The position numbers and the translations under genes are program-made. The notes below the pieces were generated by a model, which saw only the letters and a list, made by a program, of their open reading frames with translations, did no database searches and was not told where the DNA came from. 64,000 nt of DNA from Marasmius tenuissimus (lineage: Eukaryota; Basidiomycota; Agaricomycetes; Agaricales; Marasmiaceae): contig JAQOTA010000050.1 in assembly GCA_029532415.1 (NCBI GenBank), forward strand, positions 4,526,001 to 4,590,000, read 5' to 3'. Each line of letters starts with the position of its first letter. The stretch's first letter is position 1. Below are positions 36,176 to 47,195 of the stretch, one piece after another.

Positions 36176-38283
36176 ATGTCCGACACTAAGGAATTGAAAG
36201 AGGTTGCTACCGTCCCCGAGTCTGCGGACGCTCTCGTCTCTCGTCTAGCTGCCCAGGACACGACGCCATGGTACAAGAGACCCAACCTCAGGATTTTATA
36301 CCTCCTTTTCTTTCCTACGTGTATCGGAGTCGAGATGACCAGTGGGTACGTCGAGCTTTATGCCTTTCCTCCAAACTTCAGCATGGCTAACATAACGATG
36401 CTACAGCTTCGACTCGTCGATGATGAACGGGCTTCAGACAGTCAAGTCCTTCGATACATGTATTTCATTTCCAGTCGACTCTTCAGCATTTGGCTAAACG
36501 TTGTATGTAGTCTTCGAATCCCCTCGATCCGCGCTTCTCGGTCTCATGTCGGCTATATACTCTCTCGGAGCGATCGTCGTACTACCGGCTGTACCATGGG
36601 TATCCGACAATTGGGGTCGTCGGTGGGCGATTGTATTTGGAAGCATCCTCATGATCATCGGTGCTGCTATCCAGGCCGCCGCTCAGAACTGTTCGTTGTC
36701 ACCTTCGTTTCTGCTGTGTTCAAGGCAAATGCTAACTGTCTGCTCTAATCAGTCGCTATGTTCGTTTGTGGCCGTCTCGTCCTGGGCTTTGGAATACCTT
36801 TTGCTATCGTTGCTGCTTCCTCTCTGATTGGAGGTGAGTTGGACGTAGAGGTATCGTGAGCACACGTTATTGATACCCTCTTCTAGAGCTGTCACATCCC
36901 AAGGAAAGAGCTATTCTTGGGTCCCTCTTTAACTCCTGTTACTTTATCGGAGCAATCGTTGCAGCAGGAGTGACGCTCGGAACTTTCAGTATGCCCAGCA
37001 ACTGGGGCTGGAGGATTCCGTCCCTGCTTCAAGTTCTTCCGTCTCTGTTGCAAATAAGCTTCATTTTCTTCCTCCCCGAGTCCCCTCGTTTCCTTATCAA
37101 GCACGGTCGAGGTGAAGAGGCGTTTGACATCCTAGCCAAGTACCATGCGGAAGGAGACAGGGAGAGCGAGTTTGTGAAGGCCGAATACGTGCAAATCGAG
37201 AAAACGTTGCAGTTGGAGGAGGAGACTGCTGCCAGCACAAGCTGGAGGGAGTTGTTTGCTACCAGTGGTATGAGGCGGAGGCTGTTGGTCGGAGCCGCGC
37301 TCGGATTGTTCACTCAATGGAGCGGCAACGGATTAACTTCGTGAGTAACCATATCGTGGCGTCGCAGTTCTCCCGTCTCACAATCTATATCAGCTACTTC
37401 CTGGCTCGTATTCTGGAGAACGTCGGAATAACCGATAAGCATACTCAGAGTATCGTCAACTTGGCCAGTACTCTGTGGGGTTTCGTGAACGCCACGTTCT
37501 TCGCCTTGACTTCCTCGAGATTCCCTCGTAGGACTGTATACCTGGTATGTCCGTTCCTCCTCTTGACATCAATTCCCAGACTAACGCCAGTGCTTTGTAG
37601 ACCGGCGCAACCTCTATCCTCCTGATCTTCACAGGATGGACGGTCGCTAGTGCTAGATACAACATTACGGGAGACAAAGCCTCGTCAAGCGCCGTCCTCG
37701 CATTCATCTTCCTATACAGTCCTTGCTACAACATGGCTTACAACGCCTTGACATACAGTCCGTCACTTTACCCTGTCTCCTCCACGCAAAGTCTGACATT
37801 TGGAATCCAGCTTATCTCGTCGAAGTCTTCCCATACCGTGTCCGTGCCAAGGGTATCACCATATTCCAATGGTTCGGTCGTATGGCGGGCTTCTTCAACC
37901 AGTTCGTCAACCCGATTGGTATTGAGAACGCCGGATGGAAGTTCTACATCAGGTATGAAAGTTCATAGAAGTATACCCGTTTTCCGAGCTTACCTTTCCC
38001 CCTATCTCAGTTACGTCGTGTTCCTCGTATTCGAGGTCATATTCATCTACTTCCTGTTCCCCGAGACCTCCAACCGGACACTCGAGGAATTGACTTTCTG
38101 TAAGTATCCTTTCATGATCGACAGTACCACCCGTACTAAACCAAGTCTGCAGTGTACGAGGACGACAAGAAGGAGGAACAGAAGAAGCGTGTTGTCGAAG
38201 AGATCGCTGTAGACGATGCCGACGGACATGCGTCCATCGAAAAGCATTCCGAGGAGCGTGTGGCGGGTTCAAAGACTCCTTGA
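36176..38283 (+). CDS. MFS sugar transporter (lactose permease/hexose type)
   Basis: Twelve-span plasma-membrane sugar porter. It starts MSDTKELKEVATVPESADAL. Exon 1 ends at MTSG and continues FDSSMMNGLQTVKSFDT, the typical first loop. Further hallmarks: WVSDNWGRRWAIVFGS (the D-x-x-GRR loop), CGRLVLGFGIPFAIVAAS, FFLPESPRFLIKHGR (PESPRFL), TQWSGNGLTSYF, LVEVFPYRVRAKG and FLFPETSNRTLEEL (PET). Several short introns interrupt it. The tail is charged (YEDDKKEEQKKRVVEEI) and ends GSKTP. Substrate specificity is uncertain among disaccharides and hexoses. It lies 961 bases past SAP18 and is not obviously linked to the RiPP-like locus. Confidence 0.92.
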
Positions 38284-38648
38284 ACCCCGAGATGAACTGG
38301 TTACGATTTATGACGGATCTGGAGACACCCCCACGTATACTTACTGTACTACTTCCTTCCCGAAAATGACTTGAATGATCAAACTGTAAAGCCCTCTGAT
38401 ACGTGTCTGTGTCGCGGTTCTGCATCTCAGCAGGAGGATGAGAATATCAACGAAGGTGTACATGGTTCAGTATGCTAGAACGAAACTAAATAGCCATAGA
38501 AATCAATATATATACCGAAGAAAGGAGAAACGAGGATACAACGATTGCGAGGTACATGTCCGATTGACATGAACGTTGGAGAGAAGTAAATTAGTTCGAG
38601 AACAGAAACATTCGACGGTATCCCTAGATCCATCCACAAGCACTTGAA
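38284..38648. other. intergenic between convergent genes
   Basis: 3' flanks of the sugar transporter and the cysteine-rich hypothetical protein. Nothing else supported. Confidence 0.5.
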
Positions 38649-40044
38649 TCATAACTCGCCTGCTACACTAGATGAAACAACTTCATCCAACTTCTTTGTC
38701 TTCCTTACACTACCGACAGTGGATCGGGGCTTCGCTGGCGTTTTCGAAGCTGACCTGCCTCCTCTGGCAGACCGTGTAGGAGATGATCTTGACACCGGCT
38801 GGGACGGTGTCGTAGTCTCAACATCGGATATCGACATCGTCTTCTTCTTCACTACCTTGGACTTGGGTTTCGCTCTGGGCTTCCGTTTAGATGCCACCGA
38901 GATCGAATCGTCCACATCCATATCATCTTCTTCGTCAGCAGACGGTGTTCCATCAGGTTTGAACGCCTTCTCGTCCTGCGTGGTCTTTGCCCTTTTCTTC
39001 CGGGGTTTCTTCACCGCGGATTGTTTCCCCTGGGCCTTCGAGCCAATGCTCACTGATTCGTCCTCAATCTCGGCTGCCTTCGGGGGAGATGTCGGTGCCA
39101 CGAAAGTTGCCTCATCTTCCTCCTGAGCTCGTTCTTGTTCGCCATCATCTTCAGCCTGTCGTGCGCGTTTCCGCGTAGGCGCTGCTCTCTTCCGTGGCCG
39201 AGATCGACGATCGGATGACCCATCAGAGGAGTATTCTTCTTCGACTTCTTTCTTGGGCTCAAAGCATTTATGGCGTTTACACGATGTGAGTTTGTCGTCG
39301 TGGATAGTCGAATCGGCACGGAATCTGGCACGTTTCGTGTCAGTCTACATCAAATGAGTTCGGTAATCAGGATTTGATAGGACAAAGTAAACTCACGGTA
39401 TGTTTCCCTTCGTAACACCACCCATCTGGAGGACCCATATCCCCATCACCCTCAACTGTCTTCCCACAGCATCCCCAAAGAGTTTCGTACTGCGTTCCTG
39501 ACTCTCCCCTCCCAGCTCCAACTCTCTCAACTTCCGCACTTTCGTCATCATGGGCCACCAAACAACTTCTGTTGCTGTTCTCGACTTCAAAGTAGAACTT
39601 GTGGCATCTCACACAATGCAAGCTCGGCGGTGGCGTCAACGATGAAAAGAATGATGTGAGATGGGTTAGGGTGACTGATGAAGGAGTGTGAATGGGGTGT
39701 TTCGTGTTAGGCTGGTTCCCATGTTTGGAATCAGCAGAGGGTGGAATGAGATGGGCGAGGGTGTATTCATGGAGTGTTTTCGCAGGTACGGAGGATATGA
39801 GTTCGTATAGCGCGGATGGATCTGTTATTAGACCGAGGTCATTGTCCAGAGGGTGTGCTGGTGGTGGTGAGGGTGTATCTGGGGGTCCATGGTGTTCGCG
39901 CAAAGGTGATGACCGGTCCACATGTTGTGGTCTCGCTCCAGTAGCTGATGTCGCTGAGGGAGAAGGGGTCCTCAATTGTTGATTTGAAGGCATAGGTTCT
40001 TCTCCTGTTGCTGAAGAACCGTTCTTTCGGAAGAAGCTGAACAT
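38649..40044 (-). CDS. hypothetical protein with Cys/His cluster and basic tail
   Basis: Function not recognised. Two exons. The first starts MFSFFRKNGSSATGEE, is Pro/Ser/Thr-rich, then has a likely zinc-binding part: LHCVRCHKFYFEVENSNRSC, a His-Asp-Asp stretch, WGCCGKTVEGDGDMGPPDGW and CYEGKHT. An intron at about 39346-39399 joins it to TDTKRARFRADSTIHDDKL and SCKRHKCFEP, adding two more Cys and a His. The rest is lysine/arginine-rich (RRSRPRKRAAPTRKRARQ), with AT-hook-like and acidic patches. Overall it looks like a nuclear protein with one metal-binding module. The Cys spacing suggests a treble-clef or CHORD-like finger, but I cannot assign it. Confidence 0.72.
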
Positions 40045-40598
40045 TCTGGCTTGATATAACGACTGTGGCCGGATATATCTACTTCCTTGCGCGTTGAAAC
40101 GGAAGATAATATGTGTGCGATCGTTGATTCTTCGTTAGAAACGATTCACTGTGACCTGTGAAAGGGTATTTCGATCGACCAACGTCAAATTTCAATATGT
40201 TGAAAGGAAAATTGAGACGAACGTGTTCCCTGAGGCTGGTTACGGCCCTGATGAGTTATTTCGCGTTGCACCAGGCCTTGATTCGTATAGAGATAGAGTG
40301 AATGAATGAAAGGGAAATAAGAGATGGTGGTGGTTGAGGAATAAGAAGGACCTGACCGCTTTTACATACGCTTTGTTTGGGCTTAGGCCACACGCGTCAC
40401 CGGGCCTGCAACCACGTGTTTCACGAGCAACGCGTCCGTCAACCGATCGCGACCGTTTTCAACGTTCCGTTTCATGGCTGTGGTGCCATCAACACGCAGA
40501 GAGACATGCTGCAACCTGCAAGTATCATACAATGTTGTGCATCGTACTATTATACATGATATTGTTTTACAGCCTCCATGCTTGGAATCTAAACTAAT
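40045..40598. other. intergenic
   Basis: Promoter of the hypothetical gene and 3' flank of the glutathione S-transferase. No supported exon. Confidence 0.45.
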
Positions 40599-41472
40599 CT
40601 ACTCAGGGATCTTCAAGCCCTTCTGGACGGCTGGACGAGCTTCAATCTTGTCGACCCAGGCCTGAAAACAATAATGAGGAGCCAATCGTGCTGAAGGAAA
40701 TCATAAACGCACCTTGAGCTTGGGGAAATCTTTTGCGAGGTCGATCTCAACGAGATTGGAACGGCGGATCCTGGCAGTGGCAATTTGGTGAGCCACCGTA
40801 GGGACCGGTCAATGTAGAATGCGACTCACCATCCAAGGGCCTTGATGTCTGCGATGGTGTATTTACCGCCAACAAGCCATTCATTCTTGGATAGGCGTTC
40901 CTCAAAGACACCGTACACCCTTCTCGTTTCGGTGGTGTAGCGGTTGATCGCGTAAGGGCTGGAGAGGAATGTTTGATGAGGAAGCGGATAGTACGATCGA
41001 GCGATGAACGCACATCTTCTCCTTAGCATGGAGGAAGTGAGCGCCTTGGCCTTGCATGGGCCCGAGACCACCGTGCTATGCGATCCAAAGATGAGCAAAC
41101 AGGTCCTACAAGCACCAGTACCAGAGAACCTACCGCAAAGAAGATCCATTGCAATAGCTCGCTGTACTCTTTGGGGTTCTGGGTGGGGTGGAACCCGAGC
41201 TTGTTCTCCTTGTCAAATTCAGCAGTCAGATACAACAGAATAGCGCTCGTTTCGAAGACGCTGAATCCGTTGTGAGAGATGGTAGGAATTTTGCCGTTCG
41301 GGTTGAGTTCGAGGTACCAAGGCGACTTGACTTGGTTGTGAACCTTGCCAATATCGGCGTCTGATATCGACATCTTCACGACCTCGTAGGGGATGCCGAG
41401 CTCTTCAAGAAGGATGGATGCGGCGACGCCATTGGCAGTGGGGTAAGAGTACAACGTGAGTTTGTCTGACAT
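40599..41472 (-). CDS. glutathione S-transferase (Ure2-like)
   Basis: Cytosolic glutathione S-transferase of the fungal Ure2p-like group. Exon 1 is the thioredoxin-fold half: MSDKLTLYSYPTANGVAAS, NPNGKIPTISHNGFSVFETS (the cis-Pro and Ser/Glu glutathione contacts) and LLQWIFFA. It splices to HGGLGPMQGQGAHFLHAKEK, then IPYAINRYTTETRRVYGVFE and LVGGKYTIADIKALGW, the helical half. The last exon ends KIEARPAVQKGLKIPE. All pieces join in frame. A TATA-like box sits about 62 bases upstream. It may detoxify or add thiol groups. It lies about 1.8 kb from the UstYa-like genes, so a tailoring role in that locus is possible but unproven. Confidence 0.92.
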
Positions 41473-42111
41473 GGCGGTGGAAGTTCAAAAGGGAAGGTCG
41501 TTGTGTAGAGAACAGTGAAAAGAACGCACCTGCTTTATACCACCCACAGCTCAGAATTCTCTGCACCTCGGACTACCTCAGTCTTTCCCTTTCAAAGAAG
41601 AATGATGACCAGGAGAATGGCGAATGCGGTCGTCTAACCCAGTTCGTAGAGATTGAGACCAGAGTTGTCGGCGATTGGACTGGATTTGTGGAGTTTCTAT
41701 CAAACCTGAGGCCAGATATCATTGGGAACGAGGAAAGCTTGATATCCAAGAATCGATAAAGGTAAATTTGATATTGTTTCGGCCGTCAGAGGACTTTCCG
41801 GACATCGATGAAGCTTAAAATAAGTGAGCGGGCGGGTGTCGATGAACGTTCTTGACAAAGTATCATCGTGTGTGCAAGTCGAAGTAAATATTGAAGAATT
41901 TTTTCAAGAAATGGTGCGACATCGAGTCGAGAACAGTTTGGATGGCTTGAACATCACGATCATGGAAGTTCGGAAGAGGATGAAATTAGAGGCCCAACAA
42001 GGACCAACACTGTTCTCTAACCACCGGCTCAGCAATACCCGTTTCCGAGACGTGTCCCCATGAAGGCCAAGTTCAACTCGACTCAACTTTTCCACTTTCC
42101 AACGGTCACCG
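41473..42111. other. intergenic between divergent genes
   Basis: Shared promoter region of the glutathione S-transferase and thioesterase copy C. The 79-codon plus frame at 41.8-42.06 kb has no recognised motif. Confidence 0.45.
41534..41539 (-). promoter_or_regulatory. TATA-like box of the glutathione S-transferase
   Basis: TATAAA on the minus strand, 62 bases before the start codon. Spacing suits a fungal core promoter. Confidence 0.5.
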
Positions 42112-42883
42112 ATGTCGCTGAATCCTGAAGAGATACCCGGAAATGCTGCTCTGGAAGTCAAACAAGTTCTTGCGTTGACCTTGGCCTCCCGTCGAGTTCG
42201 CGAGGAAACCTTTGCAGGAAAGACGGTCGCATCCAAGCTCCGTATTTCTGAGGTGTCGGTGGGGAAGATGAGAGAGGAGCCCTTGAAGGAGGAAGGAAGA
42301 GTAGTTTTTACACTCACTGTAGACGAAGGTACGAACTCGAGCAACTTCACTGAAACAGCAGAACGCTCATTGGTCTGTGAGCTCAATAGACATGATGAAT
42401 CTTGCTGGGGGCATGCACGGAGGATGTACCGCCTATTTAATTGACTTGTGCGATCTAAATCCACCTACTTCTTCAATCTCAGCCAATTTTTTACACGCAG
42501 GTGCTCATCACTCGCGTTGAGTGTCCTCGTTCACAAGATGTCAGGCAGTTCCGGCGGAGTTACAGTATCTCAAGCTTTGAATATCGTTTACCACTCCCCA
42601 GCCCCTCTGTTCGCGTCATTCACCCGTCTTCATACTTGGCCAACTCTGATCTCATTTTACTTGACAGCGGGGACAAAATTAGAATCGTCAATACGACAAT
42701 ATCCGCCGGAAAGAGAGCGTCTTCCGTGCGAACTGAAGTATGTGTAGCCTTTCATTTCCAGTTTTCCGAGGGCGGGTTGGCTGATCCGTATGCTTGCAGA
42801 TATGGAGTGACACCAATCATCGGTTGGTAGCTTCTGGGGTCCACATTAAGATGGACCCTTCGCCTCAGAAATCCAAACTCTAG
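42112..42883 (+). CDS. PaaI-like hotdog thioesterase, copy C
   Basis: Third paralog of the hotdog family, intact. Exons read MSLNPEEIPGNAALEVKQ to VFTLTVDE; DMMNLAGGMHGGCTAYLID; LCSSLALSVLVHKMSG to NIVYHSPAPL; GDKIRIVNTTISAGKRASSV; and IWSDTNHRLVASGVHIKMD, ending SPQKSKL. Intron positions and phases match copies A and B, so these arose by duplication of a spliced gene, not by retroposition. The HGGC signature is present. It converges on the first UstYa-like gene with 391 bases between stops. A hotdog thioesterase could serve a lipid or polyketide step, but nothing ties it to peptide maturation. Confidence 0.87.
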
Positions 42884-43274
42884 ATACGGAAGGAGTTGAT
42901 GGGAAACTATGATGGCGCAACAACCCCGAGGGATTGCAAACCTCTTGCGTCCTCATCTGACTATCTGTCGATATATCCGGGCAAGGAATAGCGTCCCGAA
43001 GCGATAAATGAGTTTGTTTTGCTTGCTTGGGGCAGACAGAACGTGTATATAGAAGATTTTAGAGTCGGTCACTAGAATATCCTGGTCCGTCATACTCAAA
43101 AATCATGGGTGGTCTTCGGGGAGACGGTGAGATACGCGAAGCCGTATGCTTGCTGCCAGGTTGAATGTTTCCAAACCAGGATCAACGAGTGTGCAGGTAA
43201 CCCGTTGGAACATTGAATTGTATACTACTAGTAGGTCACAGTTGAAGGTTGAAAAGGATTTGGTCCCTCCTATC
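42884..43274. other. intergenic between convergent genes
   Basis: 3' flanks of thioesterase copy C and UstYa-like protein 1. No exon or clear element. Confidence 0.5.
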
Positions 43275-44285
43275 TCACCCATGGATAACGGGTATCTCGA
43301 TACCGTCGTCTTTCAGACGAACATAGGGATCATATTGAATCTTCATGGCGTGCTCCACTCCCCAGTCGCGAAGTTTCTCGAACTTTCGACAAGTGTGAGC
43401 GATGTCTCCTTGGAACTTGTTCTTCTGTTCCATTTCATCCCATTGCCAGCTATAGCGCACCGCGCGTCAGCGTCGAGGACGTAAAGGAGGGTTGTATGGG
43501 ACACTTACACGATCACGCTGGTATCCCCCGCACACATGAGGGATTGCCGCAGCCAGTCAACACAGTGGTCCATGTGTGGTCCATTTTCATGGACGTTCAT
43601 ACCCATGTGAGTGTAGTAATCCGAGTGAAGCGACTTGCGGATCATGTTCTTCGGCACTGACCGTGAGCAATGGCAAGGCAAGAATCTCACAAGAGATGGA
43701 TTACGAACCAGGCAGTGAAGGTTATGGAAAACGTCGAGTTCGACGATGTAATGACCCTCGTCACCGGGGATAGGTAGTGTTTTGTTGGGCAAAAGGGCTG
43801 CTTGGCTCTTCGGAATCCTGGATATGCCAACTTCAGAAGAACAATTAGCGAATAGCGAGGGCTGTCAGAGTAAAAACGAGATTTACATTGGTAGAGATCC
43901 TCCCAGTTCCGGTCGAGCTCATCGGAAGGTGGGATATGGAACTTGGGATCCCCTCCAATGGCAAACTTTGTGACGTGGTACTCGACAGCATCTTTCGCAG
44001 GAGCTAGAATGAATCGTGGAGTGTAATCAGTACCGTGCCAGCCTCCCAGCCGGGAAAAAACTTACAATAGATCGTAGGACGGGGGAAATGCGACTCGAAG
44101 ACAGTCTGCCCGCCATTATGGGCGAAAGTGAAAAGCAAAGTCAAGGTTTCCACGATAACAATCACAATCAAGAGGCGACGAGAGGGAAAACGTTTCGCGT
44201 CACTATCCCCAGAGGCATTGAACGTGTACGCATCGTCATGATCCGAAGGTAGACGACGGTAAGAGGCTCTGAACTTGCTGAACAT
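43275..44285 (-). CDS. UstYa-family (DUF3328) oxidative tailoring protein 1
   Basis: UstYa/DUF3328 proteins are membrane-anchored oxidases that install ring-closing bonds in fungal RiPPs such as ustiloxin. Five exons. Exon 1 (MFSKFRASYRRLPSDHDD) carries one transmembrane span, RRLLIVIVIVETLTLLFTFA. It splices to SPAKDAVEYHVTKFAIGGD and ELDRNWEDLYQ, then FGISRIPKSQAALLPNK and VELDVFHNLHCL, then HMDHCVDWLRQSLMCAGD, then WQWDEMEQKNKF to the stop at 43275-43277. Both diagnostic HxxHC motifs are present (HNLHC, HMDHC). The protein is about 260 residues, normal for the family. It is the nearer relative and same-strand neighbour of a second copy at 45.1 kb. Confidence 0.93.
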
Positions 44286-45070
44286 AGGGATGGTGGGGGT
44301 TGGGTGTATGGATGATTGAAGCCTGAGTTTGCTTTTACTTCCTTCCCTTCCCTTCCCTCCGCAGCATCCCAGAAACCGGCTATTTTGTTCATCGGGAAAT
44401 CACCAGGAAACCCAGGTACTTGCTCCTGGCATGAGACTCGTTGAGAGGTCGTGTTTGATTGTTCGGGATCAGTACAGACGCCTTGGATGTCGGATTGCAC
44501 TGTGTGATTCATGTAAAGCTTGAATTGATGATAGGTTGAGGTCGCGGCAGTATCGGTCACAATGGCCTACTTCAAGTACCTGACCGCATCATTCGAAGCA
44601 GGATGATTGATAGGCTCCAGAAGATACTTTTCATCGAATATAGTTGAAGGATCTTTGTTCCTCTTGAGGTTCCTGATGGCGCAATCGTCGAAGTACGTCG
44701 ACATAGGCGTGGCTTCGCGTTTTGACAGTGGTATTATTGTGGGTTCCGGTTCATGTCAGGCTTCACCTACTGTTGACCGTGGTGCACGGATAAGCCGTCA
44801 AATATCAGAGAAGTATCAGAAGGTCGCAGTCTTGGGCCAACACTGGGCAGACTCACAAGGGAGCATGAGTCGGAGATCCCTAACAAAGGTGAGATCGCGA
44901 CACAGCCACGGGTGGTTGTTTGTCCTGGATTGGATGGCAGACTATTTTCCCCGCGCCCATGGACCCCAACGCTCCCCAACGTCGATGTCGTGGAAAGTGG
45001 CAATGACAGAAATCTATTCCTTGCACAACTCAAACAAGGCTACGAACGAGACTACACGAAAGTGTTTAAA
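44286..45070. other. spacer between the two UstYa-like genes
   Basis: Promoter of UstYa-like gene 1 and 3' flank of gene 2. Overlapping open frames on both strands show no known motif. Confidence 0.5.
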
Positions 45071-46116
45071 CTACATCAAATCATCTGCTTGCAAGACTGG
45101 TATCACGATATCGTCGGTCAAGTGAACTGTCGCGTCGAACGGCTTGGGAAGAACACGCTCTTTGGCCCAGTCTTGGATTTTCTTGAAGTTTCGACAGGTA
45201 TGAGCAACGTCTCCTTTTACGATGCTCGAATTGACCCAATCTTCCCATTGCCACCTAGAAGAAAATCTCCCGTCAATTTCCTGACAAGATACAAAAGAAA
45301 TACAAAGAATCATGAAGTTCAAGTTGGACTGACACTATCACGCTCGTGTCTGCGTGGCACATAATAGACTGTCTGACCCAGTCAATGCAGTGACTAACGT
45401 GCTGGGCTGATTTCTCGCTGGCAGTGATGTTCCACTCAGGATAATAGGCCGGGTCGAGGGCTTTGCGGACCATGTTCTATGTCGTACGCGAAGGTGAGTA
45501 ATTCCTTCAGTTGCTCTCGCCGCAGCACTTACCAGACAATGTAGATTATGAAATACATCGAGCTCGGCGATGTAGTACCCCTCGTCGCCTGGGATAGGCG
45601 ATGTCTTGTTCGGAAGCAGCGCCGCTTGATCTTTCGTGATCTTGGATATCCCAACTCGAGTGATCATAAATACGACGAAAATCGTGTTCATTGGAAGAAA
45701 ACCTACACTGATATAGGTCGTCCCATGCCTGGTCCAGTTCTGGAGACGAGGGTTTTTGGAAGGGAGACAGATCACCTGGAAAGCCGACATGGAAGACCTT
45801 GACCTCCGGCTCAACGGCGTCGAGAGCGGGCGCTTCGTTGCGCATCAGTACCGCCTGACGAAATTCGGCTTGGAGACTCACAGTAAAGTACCCGGGAAGT
45901 CTTCGAGCACACCCCAGGGCCTCCTTTGGCGAGGAGAAACGCGAGACCCAGTACCAGTAGGAGAGACTCGACGATAACTATCGCCACAAGGCCCCTGTAA
46001 GTAGGCGCGTACCTCCTCAACCCACTGGATGTAGGTGAGCTTGCGCGACGGCTTGGTTTTTCCTCTTCCTCGAGGCCATCCTCGGTCATGAGAGGGCTGT
46101 ATTCTTCTTTGGTCAT
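45071..46116 (-). CDS. UstYa-family (DUF3328) oxidative tailoring protein 2
   Basis: Tandem paralog of UstYa-like protein 1 with the same exon plan. It starts MTKEEYSPLMTEDGLEEEEK and has one span, YRGLVAIVIVESLLLVLGLA. It then reads SPALDAVEPEVKVFHVGFPG and ELDQAWDDLYQ, FGISKITKDQAALLPNK, IAELDVFHNLHCL, QHVSHCIDWVRQSIMCHAD and WQWEDWVNSSIVKG, ending VIPVLQADDLM. Both HxxHC motifs are intact (HNLHC, HVSHC). The first intron uses an AAG acceptor that restores LYS-PALDAVE, mirroring gene 1. An upstream in-frame ATG (46152) would add 12 residues. Its 5' end faces the repeat-precursor gene across 1.08 kb, a shared regulatory region. Confidence 0.93.
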
Positions 46117-47195
46117 GCTGGGGTGTCTGAGGGTGGGAGGGTAAGGAAACAAGTTGAGGTGAGCCTTGGTTGACTTCTCTCAAAGTATTTGAGCCTGTTT
46201 TGTGCCTAGATATCATAAGTTCGCGAACTTCGGAGAGCAGGTGCCCAAGGCCCGCGGAAAAACTTTCGTGACAGCGGGAAAGCGGATCTATCAAGACTTC
46301 AAGAGGAGGAACAGTATAGTCGCTGGAGGGTAGTTCAAGCCACACCCTCCTCTAGCGCAACGTCGATGGCGCGCTTCTGGTCGCTCTCGGAAAGAATTTG
46401 TGCAACGACATCACGGATACGGTTAAGACTACGCCTTCATGGATTACTAGCACTACTGTCTGGGTGCACGCCTTTTCTGCGTATAGCACACGTGCAATTG
46501 ACTTGGTATGTGGATCGAATTACGAAGCCTGTTCACCCTTGATAACGTTTCTAACGTCCTTGTTACTACCGATCAGTGATAAGTTGCGATATATCGCACA
46601 ATCAGTAGGTTTTGTTTGACTTTTTCAGGAAGGTGCCATCAATACTGATTGAAATTAGCAGCATGTGCGTCAGACCATCATCGGGAACTTGAAAGGGAAG
46701 GACCTCACATAGCAACTTGGACATCTGGTTGAATTGAAGTACAAAGAAGTCGCTACGTGGGCGCTCAATCCGACGTCAAAGGACTTTTATGGCATGAGAA
46801 ATGTTTCCTCGATGACAAGGAATAGATCGTTCATTCAAGAGGATCGGGATAACGAACGCTGGTGCCACCCACAGCGAAGTGAGTATTCTTCGATTTTCAT
46901 GCCCTTCTCCCCAATCCTAACCTCTTTTGTTGCATTCATGATAAATGATTGTGCCTATCAGCTGATAGGGCACGGCGTGTAACTTTCTAGAATTCGACGC
47001 TATGGGATGAGGTTTGAGTGACACCCTCTCCGAATACGCTTTGAATACTCCCGAAAAAGTTCCTTGGGTTGGGGGCCTGTTACATGCACAGGCGACAGGA
47101 AAGGTATAAAGAGGTCGACCAGTCTCTTGCAAAACCCAGAGTCACTTCCGATTCTTCCTTCTGCTCTATCGATTCGCATATCCTTCCCAAGCACT
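46117..47195. promoter_or_regulatory. 1.08 kb bidirectional region between UstYa-like 2 and the repeat precursor
   Basis: No coding exon is supported. The region separates two divergently transcribed genes proposed to act together and probably contains their shared control sites. The precursor-side TATA box is annotated separately. Confidence 0.5.
47105..47110 (+). promoter_or_regulatory. TATA box of the repeat-precursor gene
   Basis: TATAAA lies 86 bases before the start codon, a usual spacing for strongly expressed fungal genes. Confidence 0.6.
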
